Counted from the stretch's first letter, positions 1-13,086 are shown. The stretch: 64,000 nucleotides of DNA from Camellia lanceoleosa (GCA_025200525.1 CM045761.1:201057701-201121700), one strand, 5' to 3'. The notes: generated by a model not told the origin, from the sequence alone. Made by a program: numbers and translations.

Positions 1-84
1 GGAGGACCTCGGCTGCCCTTCGGTCCATATCAAGTCGACGATGATGGTGACAAGACAATGGGGGAATCGCGGGAAGGCAGTTTT

Positions 85-350
85 GGCCTTGTTCTTTTAT
101 TTATTATTATTATTATTTTGCTATCTTAACCTTGACTAAAATAATTGTGCTTAATAAATTTGTTGACATTTTTTTTTATAATTAATTTCATAATTATGAA
201 AAAAATAAAAAAAAATAATTATGAATTAAATATAATATTTTATTTTATTAATTATTTTAAATTACTTTATCTTTTGATAATATAATCCATCCATCAACAA
301 CAATATCCAATTACAAGTGGTCAAACTCAATTCCAACACCAATTACCTTG
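85..350. mobile_element. Possible Tourist-like MITE, copy A
   Basis: The left edge reads GGCCTTGTTC, as in the better-defined copy at 24232-24465. The AT-rich core (about 130-290) is visibly related to the cores of that copy and of 49815-50045: a TTGTTGAC-like stretch, then TAATTAATTTCATAATTATG, then an AATTATGAATTAAATATAAT block. The right end and target duplication are not clear, so the boundaries are approximate. Confidence 0.4.
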
Positions 351-2284
351 TTTCGGTCCATTTTTTTAATTGAATTTTTTTCTTTTTTTTTTTCTCTTTT
401 ATAGTGAATTTTTTTTAAAAAAATTATTTTTTAGATATATCTAATATAGATGTACTTAAAAAGTAAAATATTTACAAAAAAAATATTTAAAAAATCAATA
501 AATATACAAGAATACAAAACTGTATTTTTAATAATTAGTAAATTTAAAAAAATTCACAAATATTATAATTTTTAATTATATTTATGTTAAGTGTATCTAA
601 AAAAAATTAAAATAAATAAAAATTCACTAAAAATAAAAAAATGCAGAAAATAAAAAACTAATTTTGAAAAAATTAGAACCAAATAAGGTAAATAGCATCT
701 CACTTATTGTTATAATTTTTTTTCATTTTTTTCTACCCATTTATGCCGGTTTGGCAGTCAATTTTCAGTTAACAAAATATAAAAAAAAATTATTAAAAAA
801 TCAAAATATTATATTAAGTCCCACAATTTTTCAACCCAGGTTAACTGTTAAATTTTTTTCAATAAAGATAGTAATACATTAGTCTTCACCCAACGAAATT
901 CAGATGAAATAAACTGATTAAAATATTTGCAAATATATGGAAAGCATTATTGTACAGATGGGCAATTTGAGAACAAGTTTAAAATAAATAAAAAAATTAA
1001 AAATCAATTTTTAATTCATTTTGGATCATATTACTTCTGCTCCATGTGACGCTGAGGGTCTCCCCACTGGAGGTCCCCAGCAAAATCCTTTTTCTTTTGG
1101 ACTTTGCTGGAGTCCCAAGTGAGAGTGTTGGGGGTCTCTTGTAATTGGTCCAAAAAATTATTTTTTTTATTTTTTATTTTTTTCTTCCAATGGCGGAGTC
1201 TCATGTGGCACAGGGGGTCACCGGGTCTCCTCCACTGGGGGGTCCCGAGCAAAGTCCTATAAAAAATGCGGGAAAATGCTCCTTTTCTTTTTTCTTTTTT
1301 TTTAACTTGCAGTGTCGTAGAAAGTTTGGGCCGTAAAAGTTGTGGTTTGGGAAATGTACACAAGTTTGGGCCATAGTAGTGTGTAAGCTTGGGTTGGGAT
1401 TCTGTTTAAAAAGCTTGGGTTGCGAAGAGTCACAACGCTTCTCTTGGGCCGCTTTTATTCTTCTTCTTTTCTTTTTCTTTTTTTTCTATTTTTTTTTAAT
1501 TTTTTAATTTTTTTTAAGTAATTTGTTGGCTGGCTAAAGCTTGCCAATATTCACACAGAAGAACGTCGTTGTTTTAACTTAAACTGGGCCCATCTTACTA
1601 ATATGTACTTGTGTATAACTTTTAAATAATTTAATTTAATTATGTATTTATAAATAAACCTAGAATTGTGATAATTCACACCTTCTGTATGGTGCCTGGG
1701 AAAAAAAATGAGAGAGTAAATTACACTAATGTCCGCTGAGGTTTGAAATCTCATAATTTTTTTATAATTATATTTAATTCATATAATGCTTAAATTTCTT
1801 TACATAACAAATTAAGTTTATTATATGTTTTACACTAATATATATATATATATATCTTATTTGTATTCATATTTTTACACTATCTACATTAATTTTAATC
1901 TCTTTAATTTTATTAAAAATAAAGTCAATGTAATTATATAAAAATTTTCGACGAGATCAGTGAAATTTAATAATAAATAAGAAAAAAATACATCATATGG
2001 GCCTTAGAATAGGATAGTAAATTGTAATGATAACCCAATAGATAGATAAGAACAACCCAGTAATCAAGCTAAGTGTCCAGCACACACCGCATTTGCTTTC
2101 CCGGTGGAGAGGGGGGTTCAATTTAATCTTCATATCATATAATTGCATTAAAGGCAGTGAAGATGAACTTGTGCCACGCAAGCATATGTCTTCTCTTTTG
2201 TTTAAGTAAAGAGTAATTTTCCATACTTTAAGTTTATATAATATAATTTCCCAACCCTTCACCATTATACATTTTGTATAGTAT
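351..2284. other. AT-rich intergenic DNA, no gene seen
   Basis: Long A and T runs, a (TA)n microsatellite near 1838-1855 and no convincing reading frame. The only GC-rich patch is the duplicated segment at 1041-1262. The short open frames here have no recognisable domain and lie in low-complexity DNA. Confidence 0.7.
1041..1262. repeat. Imperfect direct duplication of a GC-rich ~50-bp block
   Basis: A block at 1041-1093 (CATGTGACGCTGAGGGTCTC ... CACTGGAGGTCCCCAGCAAA) recurs in altered form at 1200-1257 (CATGTGGCACAGGGGGTCAC ... CACTGGGGGGTCCCGAGCAA), separated by T-rich DNA. Its function is unknown; it may be a remnant of a decayed element. Confidence 0.5.
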
Positions 2285-3313
2285 TCTAAGAGGAGTTAAT
2301 TTGAGCCCATTAAATTAATTAGGTCCAATAATCTAAGGTTGGTGGGCCTGAATTTATCGCAAGTCTAAGATTGGTGTGTCCAGATTTATCGCCATCAAAC
2401 GGGCCGAATCGCTTTAAGCCTCGAAAGGTTCGCATCCACGAACTTAGAAACTTACTCGAGCCTAGACTTGAAAGGGTTTGGATCCACGAACCTAGAGATC
2501 TGAAGCACTTGGCTTCGAACAGATTCTGACGCAATCTAGAAGCCGCTCCATTAATGAGTCCCAGAACACTTGTGGACTCGGAGCTTTCCGGGATCTACGT
2601 ACCAGAACCATGGGCGTAATGGAGTCTGAACAACGGACTCGATCTCGAGGACGGTGAGTGGAGATAAATTCACTCTTCGGTTAAACTAGCCTATACCTGG
2701 GTCGAGGTGGCACGATCTAGGGGGTCCCTTAGACTCGGCAATATTTGCGGCAGAGCGTTCTCTTGAACTACCCCTAACCTTTCTGCGGCAGGGTGTCCTC
2801 TGGGACTACCCCTGATCCGTTGGGATAATTGAGGATCATTGGGTAGGTGTGGCTAAGAAGAAGGGTTCGCCGAGAGGTTGATCTCCTCTTCGAGGGTTTT
2901 CCTCATCCTCGGAGAGGTCACCTCCTCGGACAAGGTGGTTAGAGAGAATATTCCCCATGTCCCTTGCACATAGGCTCCATCCTACATCATGAGGTGCCTA
3001 TAAATAGCATCCACCCATAGCTTTACAAGTGATGGATTTTTGAGAGATGACTCTTTGGAAAGAACTAATTTCTCATCTCCATTATCAACCTTGAGAGTGA
3101 AAGTGGGAGAGCCTTGCCATTATCCTCTCTAACTATTTTGCCTTCTTCTTCACCCAATCTCTTATCTCCATCATCTCCTTGCTATTGTGTTCTTAGTTGA
3201 GAATATTGAAGAATCTAAGCCTCTCATCATCTTCTAGAGAATTCGAATTTTTCCTCAAAGGATCTTCGAAGATCTTTGAATTTTCCGACAACGTTCTTGA
3301 ACCCTTTCATACA
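2285..3313 (+). repeat. Left LTR of the 2285-14125 element
   Basis: Matches 13087-14125 almost base for base from AAGAGGAG...AATTTGAGCCCA through the TATA region to GACGTTCTTGAACCC. A TATA box (CTATAAATAG) lies near 2999-3008, placing transcription start around 3030 and leaving a short R-U5. Confidence 0.85.
2999..3008 (+). promoter_or_regulatory. TATA box in left LTR
   Basis: CTATAAATAG, repeated at the equivalent place in the right LTR (about 13799-13808). Plant LTR promoters typically carry such a box at the U3/R boundary. Confidence 0.6.
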
Positions 3314-3335
3314 TTTGGCAACTTCATTGGAGAGG
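3314..3335 (+). other. Primer-binding-site-like sequence
   Basis: TTTGGCAACTTCATTGGAGA directly follows the left LTR. It resembles a degraded TTGGCGACTC-type tRNA primer site used by Tat-lineage elements. Confidence 0.5.
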
Positions 3336-3346
3336 CGGATTGGTAA

Positions 3347-5248
3347 ATGGTCTCAACAAGATCTAGAATCTACACAACTCTAGTGAAGATGGCGGGAGAA
3401 GAAGAAGTTCATCAACAAGGCTTTTCCAATGGTGGTGATGAGAGGACTCAACTTCAAGACTCACCTCACATCCTTGAAGTTATTCAAGGACTCCAACACA
3501 CTCAACAACAGATTCTCATAACCTTTCAAAATCTCACCCACACCATGTTGGTGATGGGTTCGCATTTCACACCACCGGCAATAAATGGAAGTCAAATCGA
3601 CACCGACAAGCATCAACAACTTCATGGTAATGTTGGGAATGGTCAAAACCATCAAGATCCACTCCAAATTCTCCCTGAAGTTGTACAAAATGGTATGCAA
3701 AATCAAGTGCTAAGAGGAACAAGTCATGGCCAACCTGTGGCCTATGGAGCGCAAAATCACGTACCTAGAGGATCGAGCCATGGTCTAGTGGTGGTTGAAG
3801 GAGTTTTCGGCGCGATGAATGGTGTTCCAGCGGTTGTGGAAGTTCAAGGAAGGCTTACAGAAATTCCTCTACAAAATGGTGCTCCATCCATGCCTAATTT
3901 TGTTCCACCGATTGTAAATTCTACTCATGTACCGAATGGGTCTCCTTTGGCTCCGACGCCGAGTTTGCAAGCCCAATCCGGTATAGCCATGGCGTGCAAT
4001 GGATTTTATGGGACCCGATGCAACGTCTCATCACCAAATGGCGTGTCTATAGGTGCCGATGGCCAATATCGTCATTTGTCTTCACTGATGATAAATTCTT
4101 AACACCCAAATGGCCAAGTCGCTCCAAGTTTAGTCGTCAGGTCTACAAGCCAAGTTCCCGGAATACCACTATCAAGTTCTCTCTCTCAACAATTTCTCAC
4201 TCTCACCGATGTGCAAGCCATGTTCGATCTCGAACGGGGCAAGAGGACTTTACCCTCTTTGCCCAATCCGGATGTCAAGCCACCATACCCTATCGAGATG
4301 TTAAGTTATCCATACCCAGAGGGGTACATAGTGTCGAAGATTATCAAATTCGATGGCAAACAAGGAAATGCTCAAGAACATATTGTTCAGTTCATCGAGA
4401 CTTTGGAGATTCATGGTTCAAATCATGTCCTTCGACTGAGAGAATTCTCCAAGTCCCTCACCGACCGAGCATATAGTTGGTATGTTAACTTGAACCCAAA
4501 CTTTGTTCGGAGTTGGAAGGAGATGGTCAACAAATTCCACGCCAAATTCTTTTAAACGGCTGAGAAGGTAACCGCACTTACCCTATGTAAGGAAAAGCAA
4601 CGAGAGGGTGAAAACATTCTCGAATATGTGAAGAGGTTCTAAGACAAAGTCGTGGACTGTCATGAGGCTGTAGAGGAAAGCTACTTGGTCCAAATCTGTG
4701 TTGAAGGGGCATTGAATGGGTACAAGATGCTTCTTGTTAATCACAATCTATCCACCTTCTCGACACTAATTGAAGCATCTCGGAACATCAACGTACCTCA
4801 ATTTCAGGAGATCGGGTTTGAGACTAGTTATAAAACCAGCTTCAAGTCATCTCGAGGACCTTCTGTCACTACGGCTTCCGCGTCTTCAACACGAAAGTCG
4901 CAGGTGAAGGAATTCAGAGGTCAGAAGAGGAAAAACTGTGAAGATGACACTCCTTTTCCATGTAGTGTTGAGGAGGTGAAGGCCTTAGTTGAAGAATGGG
5001 TGGTAGACGAGGAACTGAAGTTGCTTCGTATCGAAGAGCTTTTGCTGAAGAAGGACCGCAAGGGCCCTAATTATTGTGTTTTCCACCGATCACTAGGACA
5101 TCTTACAGAAAAGTGCCAGACACTTAAGAAGATCTTTAGAAAGAAAGTTGAAGCACATGAGCTAGAGTTCAGAGAACAGAGGGCCCAGGATATCTTAGAA
5201 AACGTAGCTATGATGGTGTATGACAGCCACAACTCGAGCAGCTGGTGA
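3347..5248 (+). pseudogene. gag: gag of the 2285-14125 element, decayed
   Basis: One reading frame of about 634 codons runs through, broken only by in-frame stops at 4100, 4553 and 4638 with no frameshift. The first ~250 residues are Gln/Gly/Asn-rich and low in complexity. From about 4211 a retrotransposon capsid (Retrotrans_gag) domain is readable: PYPEGYIVSKIIKFDG, then a helical region with YSWYVNLNPNFVRSWKEM. Near the C-terminus CVFHRSLGHLTEKCQTLK resembles the Cys/His segment that follows capsid in Tat-like elements. The start is the first ATG after the primer site. Gag would form the particle that packages the RNA. After the final stop the frame dissolves, and no protease or RT follows before the tandem array. 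Confidence 0.8.
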
Positions 5249-5542
5249 AAGTTTTCTGAAGGACCTTGCAACTCTAGGGGCAAATGTCAACATTCCGTAG
5301 AAGAAGTCTATCTATGACATTTACAATTTATATTTATTACATTATCCGAGAAGTTCTATATTTCTTATGTTATGAAGAAATTTATTTCCTCTATATTGTA
5401 TATCTCCATTAGAAATTTATTTTCTCTATATTGTGTATTTTCATTGTGTTATGTTGCTTGAGACAGTTTTCAATTTTTGTTGCCCTTCAAAGAAGAAAAA
5501 TGAATAGTAAACTCAGTTACCAACCTGAAGGGACTTTTCTAG

Positions 5543-6110
5543 ACACAGTAGAAGTGTACTCCCACTCTAACCTCCGAAGAGCAGCCATTACTTCCATCAG
5601 TGCAAGCTTCAAGGATTTTTCTTGTTGAAGTAGAGTGTGTGCTCCCACTCGGACTTTCGAAGAACAGCCCTCGCTTCCATCAGTGCAAGCTTCGAGGATC
5701 TTTCTTGTTGAAGTAGAGTGTGTGCTCCCACTCGGACTTTCAAAGAACAGCCCTCGCTTCCATCACTGCAAGCCTTGAGGATCTTTCTTGCTGAAGTAGA
5801 GTGTGTGCTCCCACTCGGACCTCCGAGGGACAACCTTTGCTTCATTAATTACCAAAGAAGGAAGTGCACATCCACTCGGACTTCCGAGGGACAACCTTGC
5901 CACTACTCAGACTTCTGAGGGACAGCCTTGCTTCCGCTCGGACTTCTAAGAGACAATCTTTACTTCTGTTGGTGCAAGCTTGGCAGACTTGGTTGCCTTC
6001 CAGAGAGAGCTTTCTTGCCGAATTAGAGTGTATGCTACTATTCAGACTCCTGAGGGACAGCCGTACTTCTGTTTGGACTTCCGAGGGATAGCCCTTTGTA
6101 ACAAGCCCGC
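5543..6110. repeat. Tandem array, ~82-bp unit
   Basis: Four full copies start near 5543, 5626, 5709 and 5791 (GAAGTAGAGTGTGTGCTCCC ... CATCAGTGCAAGCTTCGAGG). Shorter degenerate copies follow to about 6110, keeping the CACTCGGACTTCCGAGGGAC core. It lies where gag-pol sequence should continue, so it is probably internal array expansion of a gypsy element. Confidence 0.85.
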
Positions 6111-6139
6111 GAGGGACCTCGCTAAAGCTCGGACTCGAT

Positions 6140-9100
6140 TGTTGTCACAGTTCTTAATTTGAACCAAAGAGTCCAAATCTGGCAAATCATTTTGAGAAAA
6201 CAGATTTTTGAAAGAAGTGCCAAACATGGACTGCTTCGCCAGATACAGAGTCGCCACCTAAATATTTTTATTTTGGGAAATTTAGGAAACCCTGACTCGG
6301 TGCCAAAGGCCACGTGTTCGTCATCACCAAAGTTACCTCGGCTTGGGAACTTGGGTACGATTGGGGAAGGTCAGCTATGAGCACCCCCTCTCGCCCAGTC
6401 CGAAGACCGGCCTCTACTAATCATGATATCCAATTTTGAAAACGTTATGTGTTCTTATCCCGGTTATTAGCCTAGATTTACTATGTTATGCACACAGCAA
6501 ACAAGTATAGACCAAATCGCCTAAATTGGAACAAAACATTTCATGTTTGTTTTGAAAATGGTTTGCTACTCTCAAGCAGGCTAAAATACAGATTTTGCCA
6601 CCCTCAAGTGGGCTTTAGAAAAGGTGGTTTTGCCACTATCTAGTGGGCTTAAAACTCACAGTTTTGATGCATTATTCCAATTTAGGTAATTCAACCTCCA
6701 TCCACAGGCATTCAAGCAGTTATATCACATAAGCAGCTAGCCTCATGACAATCATGCTATCATGGCAACACTCACACGCATGCGGTATGCTAAAGCATAA
6801 AAAGCTTACCTAGTACTCCGTGCCAAAATAGAAACTAGTTAGCAATCATGCATGATCCTAGTTCATTTTAAAAATGGCTAATGCATCACATACAGAATGT
6901 CACTAGAATAGCCTCGGCTAATCTACAATGACATGTGAAATGCTACAAATAACACGTATTCAACTTGGAATTGAAGTACAATGTAGTTAGTATGATGCGC
7001 CGAGCCCGGTGCATGCAGTACAGATGAATGAATGCACGCATGCATAGCATAAGGTATGCTAATTTAAATATGCCCTAGTCTACCATCATAAGCAGGTAAA
7101 TAAAAGGGAAGAAAGACGTGGGGTTGGAAAACATACACACACCCACGCACGCTTATTACAAATATGCCCTCATTCGGAGGGACCAAAAGAATAATACAGC
7201 CCGAATAAATAATACTAAATTAAATATTACAAAACTTCTAACTTAATTAACAAATTAAATATGAAATAAATAGAAAGAAGGGGGGGCCGCAGCCCTGCCT
7301 CGGGATGCGCGAATGATGCATGTTCGACTTGCCTTGCCCGGAAACTCGCTGCCATAGCACTGTTGCCCCTGTTAATCACTGCCTGCTCCTCTGAAGACTG
7401 CAAAAGTCTAGATACAGGTTCTCTGCGCACTGCATAACACCATCGGCTGGGAGGGATGGCTACCGGCCATGGGAAAGGGTCATCGGCCTATGATGAAGTT
7501 ATCGGCTAAAAATTCTTGGCCGGTCGGCACTCTATGTAGCCGACCGGCCAAAACTTGCTGCAGAACCTGCAATTGACAGCAGCAGAGGGCAAGCAGTGTA
7601 TGGCATGGAATTTCAAAGCAATGTATGCATGGACACACTCCCTATCATGCAATGGACTCAAGGGAGCATGGCCCTCGACCCTCGGGCCACCAATCACTCA
7701 TTTTGATGCATGATGGCCAAAGAGTCAAGTATGCATTTCAATGTCAAATGCAATGCACATAAAACATACAAGGGACCCAACCTCAATCATGGTTGATCAA
7801 GAGGTGAGGCAATGCACAAAAATGCACATGCAACCTTTGCATGCAAGCTAACATACAAACATGCAATGCAACTACATGGCACGCACAATGCTAACAACAT
7901 AACATGCACAACGCATTGAAACATGGCATACATAATGCAAGATGGACTTACACCAATGTGAGTGGACCTCAGCCACACTCACATCAGTGGCCATTAGATG
8001 AAAATGAGACCCTCGAGATGCGTGCACGCAAATCGAGGACCGATCTTAAGGCATAAAATGCCACTCTACCCACGCATGGCAAGAGATGGAACAAGGTATG
8101 AAAACATGCAAATTTCAGCACTAAAACATGCTGCTAAACAGCCCCGAAACATGGCGATATGGCACTCGATGCATGAGATGAGACCCGAAACATAAAAGTA
8201 GGTACATGGAATGGCTTATAGCTATACAAAGCATGCATTATTTGATCATGAAGCATGAAGAAAGAAGCAAGGCAGTCCCAAAACATGCATATTTTCAGTT
8301 TAAAGGATGGCCAAAAAGTGCTAGCAAGATGGACTAAATTAGCATGCAATTTTGACTAGCTAACATGGTTTACATGGCAAGTGTATGAAGCATGTGGAAT
8401 CCCATCAAACCATCAAAAATCAGTGAATAAAATATGTGAAAATAGGCCCAAATAACCACTGATATGCAGCCAATGCATGCAAAAAAGATGAGCTCCTTTA
8501 GAGGGCCATGCAAGAGGTTATTAAGTACATGCATCATGGACATTAAGCATGGTAAAACCAACTTTGGAAATGGCTCAAGAGGGTCCAAAAACCCACTGAA
8601 AATGCCCTGGAATGAAGCTTAGAAGCATGAAACTATGAGGTCCTTTGGAAGGCCAAAAAGGGCACTAAACAAGACAAGGAGAGAGGGGGTCACCCCCCCT
8701 CTAATTTGGGCTCTCAAAACAGCAAGCTAGCCACTGGAAATCCACTGGATTTCAGTGGCTAGAAGGCCAAACAAAGCACCAAACCAAGGCTTCGAGATAT
8801 GGTTTAAAATAAGATGCAAACAAGCATACAAGGGGGTAGACGACCCCCAACAGAAATGAGACCTTAAACAAACATGTTTAGAAGCTCAAAAAAAGACTTT
8901 TCTCAGTTAATACCAATGCTCAAAAATGTTCACAAGTAGGGCTAAAATAGCATGAAAAAATGGCCCTAAAAAAGAGATTTGAAGACAAGAGGTAGTAGAT
9001 GATTTCAAACAGCAAAAAGTTCTTAATCAAGCATGAAGATGAGCTCAAAATATGACACTTTTTAGTTTATGAAAAAGTCCAGAAATGCTTGCAAGTATAG

Positions 9101-10510
9101 CTTATAAATGAAGCAACAAAATGCAAGTTTAAGGGAAATGGGTGCTTACCCTTGAAGAGCAGCAAACCAGCAGCTTGTGGTTCAAATTTCTGAGCTTCTA
9201 ACCTCTGCAAATGGCCTCCAAAATGCTGGAATGGAGGATGGAGGTGTTGTGCTATGGATTGTAGGGAAAATGGTGCAAAGGCAAGGGTGTTTTGAAGCTT
9301 GGATGAGAGAGATGGAGGGTTGTATGTATATATATCAGATATATATATGTCTACTCTCTGGTTTTTTGCTCAAAATCTCCAACCCCCAACAATGGAGGAG
9401 GAGAGCTCCTTATATAGGCAAAGGCAAAGGCTTGAAGCTTATAAGATAAGCTAAAGAGAAAGGGTCAAGGGGGACAAGAGGGCCAAGGCTTCTCAAGGAA
9501 GCTAGGATAGCTGATAAGCTTCTTGAGAAAGCCAAGACAAGGGGTCAAGGCTTCCTCAAGAAGCTTTGAGCAAAGAGTGCAAAAAAAAGGGGTCAAAGGC
9601 TCAAAATAGGCACATATATGCTCGGGGCTGGGTGCATGCATTCCATTAGCACAGTGGCATACTCATGCTGAAAAGGTGCAAAAAGGTCAAACCGGCCAGA
9701 AAAGGAGGTTGTCGGCCAAAATAAATGGCCGGTCGGCACAATAAATTGCCGGTCGGCTAAATAGATTGCCGATAGGTGCTTCCAAGGTCAAAAAGTGGCC
9801 AATGGGTGTCCAAATTGAAGCCCCAGAAGTTAGCTTTCCAATGCCGCAAACCTTGCATTAAAATTCCTCTTGTGAAAAAAGTTATGCCCTTTTTGGTGAA
9901 GCCGCACAGATTCGATCCAACCGGACTAATCCTCCACTTCAACCAACCATATCTCCCCCACCCGGACTTGGCTTTAAGAGATTTTTGAGTGCAAAATGAA
10001 GCCCCGGAAGTCTTCTTTCCAACGATGGTGGCCTCATAGCTAAAATCCAAGTACGTAGACGGATAAGCTTGATTTAGCAAGGATTGCTCGACTCCCTTCT
10101 ACCCGGATCCTTGCCGAACTTCTTCTCCAACTTGTTTTCTCCCCTCTTCTCCTCTTCTCTTCAACTTCAAACCCCTAAGAAAGGTGTTTTGAAAGATTTT
10201 TCAAAGATTTCATCTCTCCTTCACTCGTTTCCACTTTGTTCTTGCTCGGTTTATCGAAAAACTCATTATTTGACAAAATGTGAGCCTCGAAACATCGCAA
10301 AAACTTTATTTCAAAAAAAAGTTTTGAAAGAGAGGGTTTTAAGGTCTAAAAATCATTCAAAATAGCTTTGGTCCAAAATGGGGTGTGAAGTTGAGATTTG
10401 TCTCTCTCCTTGCCGAAGAAATTGAACCTTTGCCCTGCACACCTTTTACCACAAAGTAAACCATCAGTAACGCCCAAGTCTCAAAGGCGATCAAAAATGG
10501 GGTGTCTACA
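6140..10510 (-). mobile_element. Large (~4.3 kb) Tat/Ogre-type LTR, minus strand, truncated element
   Basis: Read on the minus strand this begins TGTAGACACCCCATTTTTGA at 10510 and runs to about 6250, where TGGCGACTCTGTATCTGG appears, a primer site of the type used by Tat elements. A TATA box (CTATATAAGG, plus positions 9408-9417) precedes a C/T-rich leader on the minus strand, and a good donor (AAGGGTAAGC) lies near 9150. So 10510 to about 6250 looks like one complete U3-R-U5 followed by ~110 bp of interior. No partner LTR and no target duplication are visible. It contains no credible gene; the small open frames over 7200-9450 look like chance. Confidence 0.6.
9408..9417 (-). promoter_or_regulatory. 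TATA box of the 6140-10510 LTR
   Basis: CTATATAAGG on the minus strand, followed downstream by a pyrimidine-rich leader. It fixes the orientation of this LTR. Confidence 0.55.
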
Positions 10511-13086
10511 CCCTTACTCTCATTAGTGTGGGTTCTGAGTGCCCCAGGGTCTTAGATTTTGCACAAGAACTTATTTGCCTGAAATAGTAAAGCTGACAAA
10601 CAAGATAAACAATATCAAGTTCAGATTATGATTCAAGCATTATTAAACAAATAATAATAGTCTATTTAAGCTACAACAATTCTACTCCTCCGAGTAAGTT
10701 CGTGAAAATGCAACAATCAAGGTGTTATCTCCCCGGGCCGGTTCCTCTCAAGCTAATATAAAGCAACAATATTCAAACAAAATTTCGGCATCAACATTTT
10801 TTTTCCTCGAGTGTCTACAAAATCAGCACACATCAATATATGGTCTTATTCTCTATTACATTAGTTTATTCTTCCAAGTGAAACATTCACCAAATTTAGA
10901 TATCGGGAATTCATTCATCAAGTATATAAAGCTCAATATTGGGTTTCACTATTCTTGGAGCCACAACAATCGATTATCCGACAAGAAGATTTATATACAA
11001 TATGAGGGCCTCATTTCCTCGGGTTTCGTTTGCAACAACATTTATTTTATTTTGCTCTACAAATTTCAAGACAAGCAAGTCTAACAAAATTTTCAGTAGC
11101 AACACCAACAAAACTCAAAGGATTCAAATTATCTCTCTCTACACCAATGAATCTTTGCAACATTAATACCCTATCTATGTCAAATTTATGGACACAAGGT
11201 CAAGCTCCAAAACATGAATTTCAGGACTACATTTGTCATGCAAATCAAGATTCAATAGAGGCAATAGCTATTTCAAGACAAAATTACAGCATCAAAGTTC
11301 TATTCAAGTCAGGATCATCAATGAAAGCTCAAATCTCATGTAAAGATTTCAAAATATATATTCTCAAAATGAGTTGGAGATACTAAACCAAGATTTAACA
11401 GAGCACTGGTTATCTCAAATCAGAATTACGAGTTTCTGAATAACTCGAATCCCAAACCAAATCAAGTCTGTAATTAGAGGTAAGATTTTGGCAAAACAAT
11501 GAAGTTTAGAAATGGGTTTTGAACAAAAACTTGTTTACAGATCTGGAGCAATGAAGGGTTGAATCAGCACAAATCAAAATCAACACCAAGGATAGTTGGA
11601 ATAGATCGACGATGGCACAGACAATGAATAAGAATGGATATGGACAGACCAACGCCACGTTGAGTGGGCAGCGTGGTCGTCATTGCTCAGTTACAGTTGA
11701 CAAATGTAGTAACAGTGCAGGAGCTGGGCATGACACACACAAGCCACGCGAGTTGAAGTGGTCGCGCGCAAGATAGCGCCGGGGTTGGTTCTTGCATAAG
11801 CCGACAGCGGCGCTTGGAAGGTTGAGACAACGAGTGATACACAAGCAATGATGGACTTCAGCGACTGTAGAAGCGAAACCAAGATTCGGCGTACCCGAAT
11901 ATCTGAGTTCACTAGGCTGAAGTGAAGCACCGATGGTGAAGCTGCGCGGAGAGAAGCCAACGGGCAGTAGCGCTGGGCAGTCGAGGCCGACAGTAGCGGT
12001 GGCGTCGGCGCTAGTCAGTCGAGGTCTACAATGGTAGTGATGTCGCAGAGGAGTCAGTGTCGGTGTGTCTGGTGTTGGATTGACCCGGTGGTTGCCCATG
12101 TTGTCACGACACCAATGGTAGCCGAGGCTGTAGCCAGCAACAGTGTGCAAGGTGGCGTGGGTCTTTGGTGACGATGACAGAGACGGAGCCTGGAGATGTA
12201 ATGGAGGTCAGTGAGCAAATGGTTGTGGCCTATAGTATTGTAGAAACAGAGTTTTCTTAAAGAAGAAGAAGCTTAGTCTCTTAGCTTAAAGAGAGATTGT
12301 GCCATTGGGTTTCAAAAGAAAAAAAGAAGAAGAAAGCTGGGTTGCCCCTGTAGAGAGAGAAAGAGCCGAAATGGCTGAATCAAAGAAGAAAATGGAGGCT
12401 ACATTGATTAGGTTTTGTCATTTTTCTTAAATAGGAAAAAAGAGAGGTATAATTCCTTGAATATTCCCTCAAACATTGTAAGCATATATATATATATATA
12501 TATAGGGGCCTAACGGTTTCTTTAAGATTTGTTTGGCTGCCATGAAATGGGTTTACGTTGCTAGAGAGAAAACGTGTTCTGGGTGTCTGTGGGAAAATAA
12601 CACCTGGAGTGAATTTGTAAAAAGCTGAAGGGTTTTCAAACCTTCTAGAAAGAAAAGAAAAAAAAAGTAGCTCATTGTTAAGCTTTTAGCTTTTGTTTGT
12701 TTCTAGGGGAAAAGAAATGATTTTCTTGATTTAAAAAAAAAAATAGGTCAACTATTGTGATTTGTTTATTTTCAAGGAAAAGAATTATTATTATTATTTT
12801 CTTTGGCAGCTTAGTTGGTGCTATATGAATTAAATGTCAAGGTTTGGTTGGTGGAGAACAATTCAAGTTTTGATTTTCTTTCCAAAAAAAAAAAAAGAGA
12901 GAGAAAAAAAATTTCTTATCTTTATTAGTTGTCAATTTTACCCATAATTTACGGTGAGTCCTTCGCTTTATTCATAGACTTTGTCAAGACCAAATATTTC
13001 CGAAGACGTAATGCGAAGCATGGCTGAAAAGGTGAAATTATGCATGTCTAAGAAAACTAAAATTTCTTATACACGCAAGGGGCAAA
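10511..13086. other. Unassigned segment, minus-strand promoter/leader-like
   Basis: No domain could be recognised. On the minus strand a TATA-like CCTATTTAAG (plus 12426-12435) is followed by CT-rich leader sequence and then a GC-richer stretch (11650-12200) that stays open in two frames but encodes nothing familiar. This resembles the U3/R part of another LTR or a gene promoter plus 5' leader. A (TA)n tract lies at about 12485-12505, and A/T runs dominate 12640-12960. The last ~100 bp (to 13086) probably belong to the host gypsy element. Confidence 0.4.

Noticed and set aside
1..84. Possible exon end at the left window edge
   Set aside because: The frame is open and GC-rich for ~90 bp but too short to support a gene, and it runs into AT-rich DNA.
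11680..12150. 156-codon minus-strand frame
   Set aside because: GC-rich leader-like sequence downstream of a minus-strand TATA-like site; no recognisable domain, no homologous second copy in the window.
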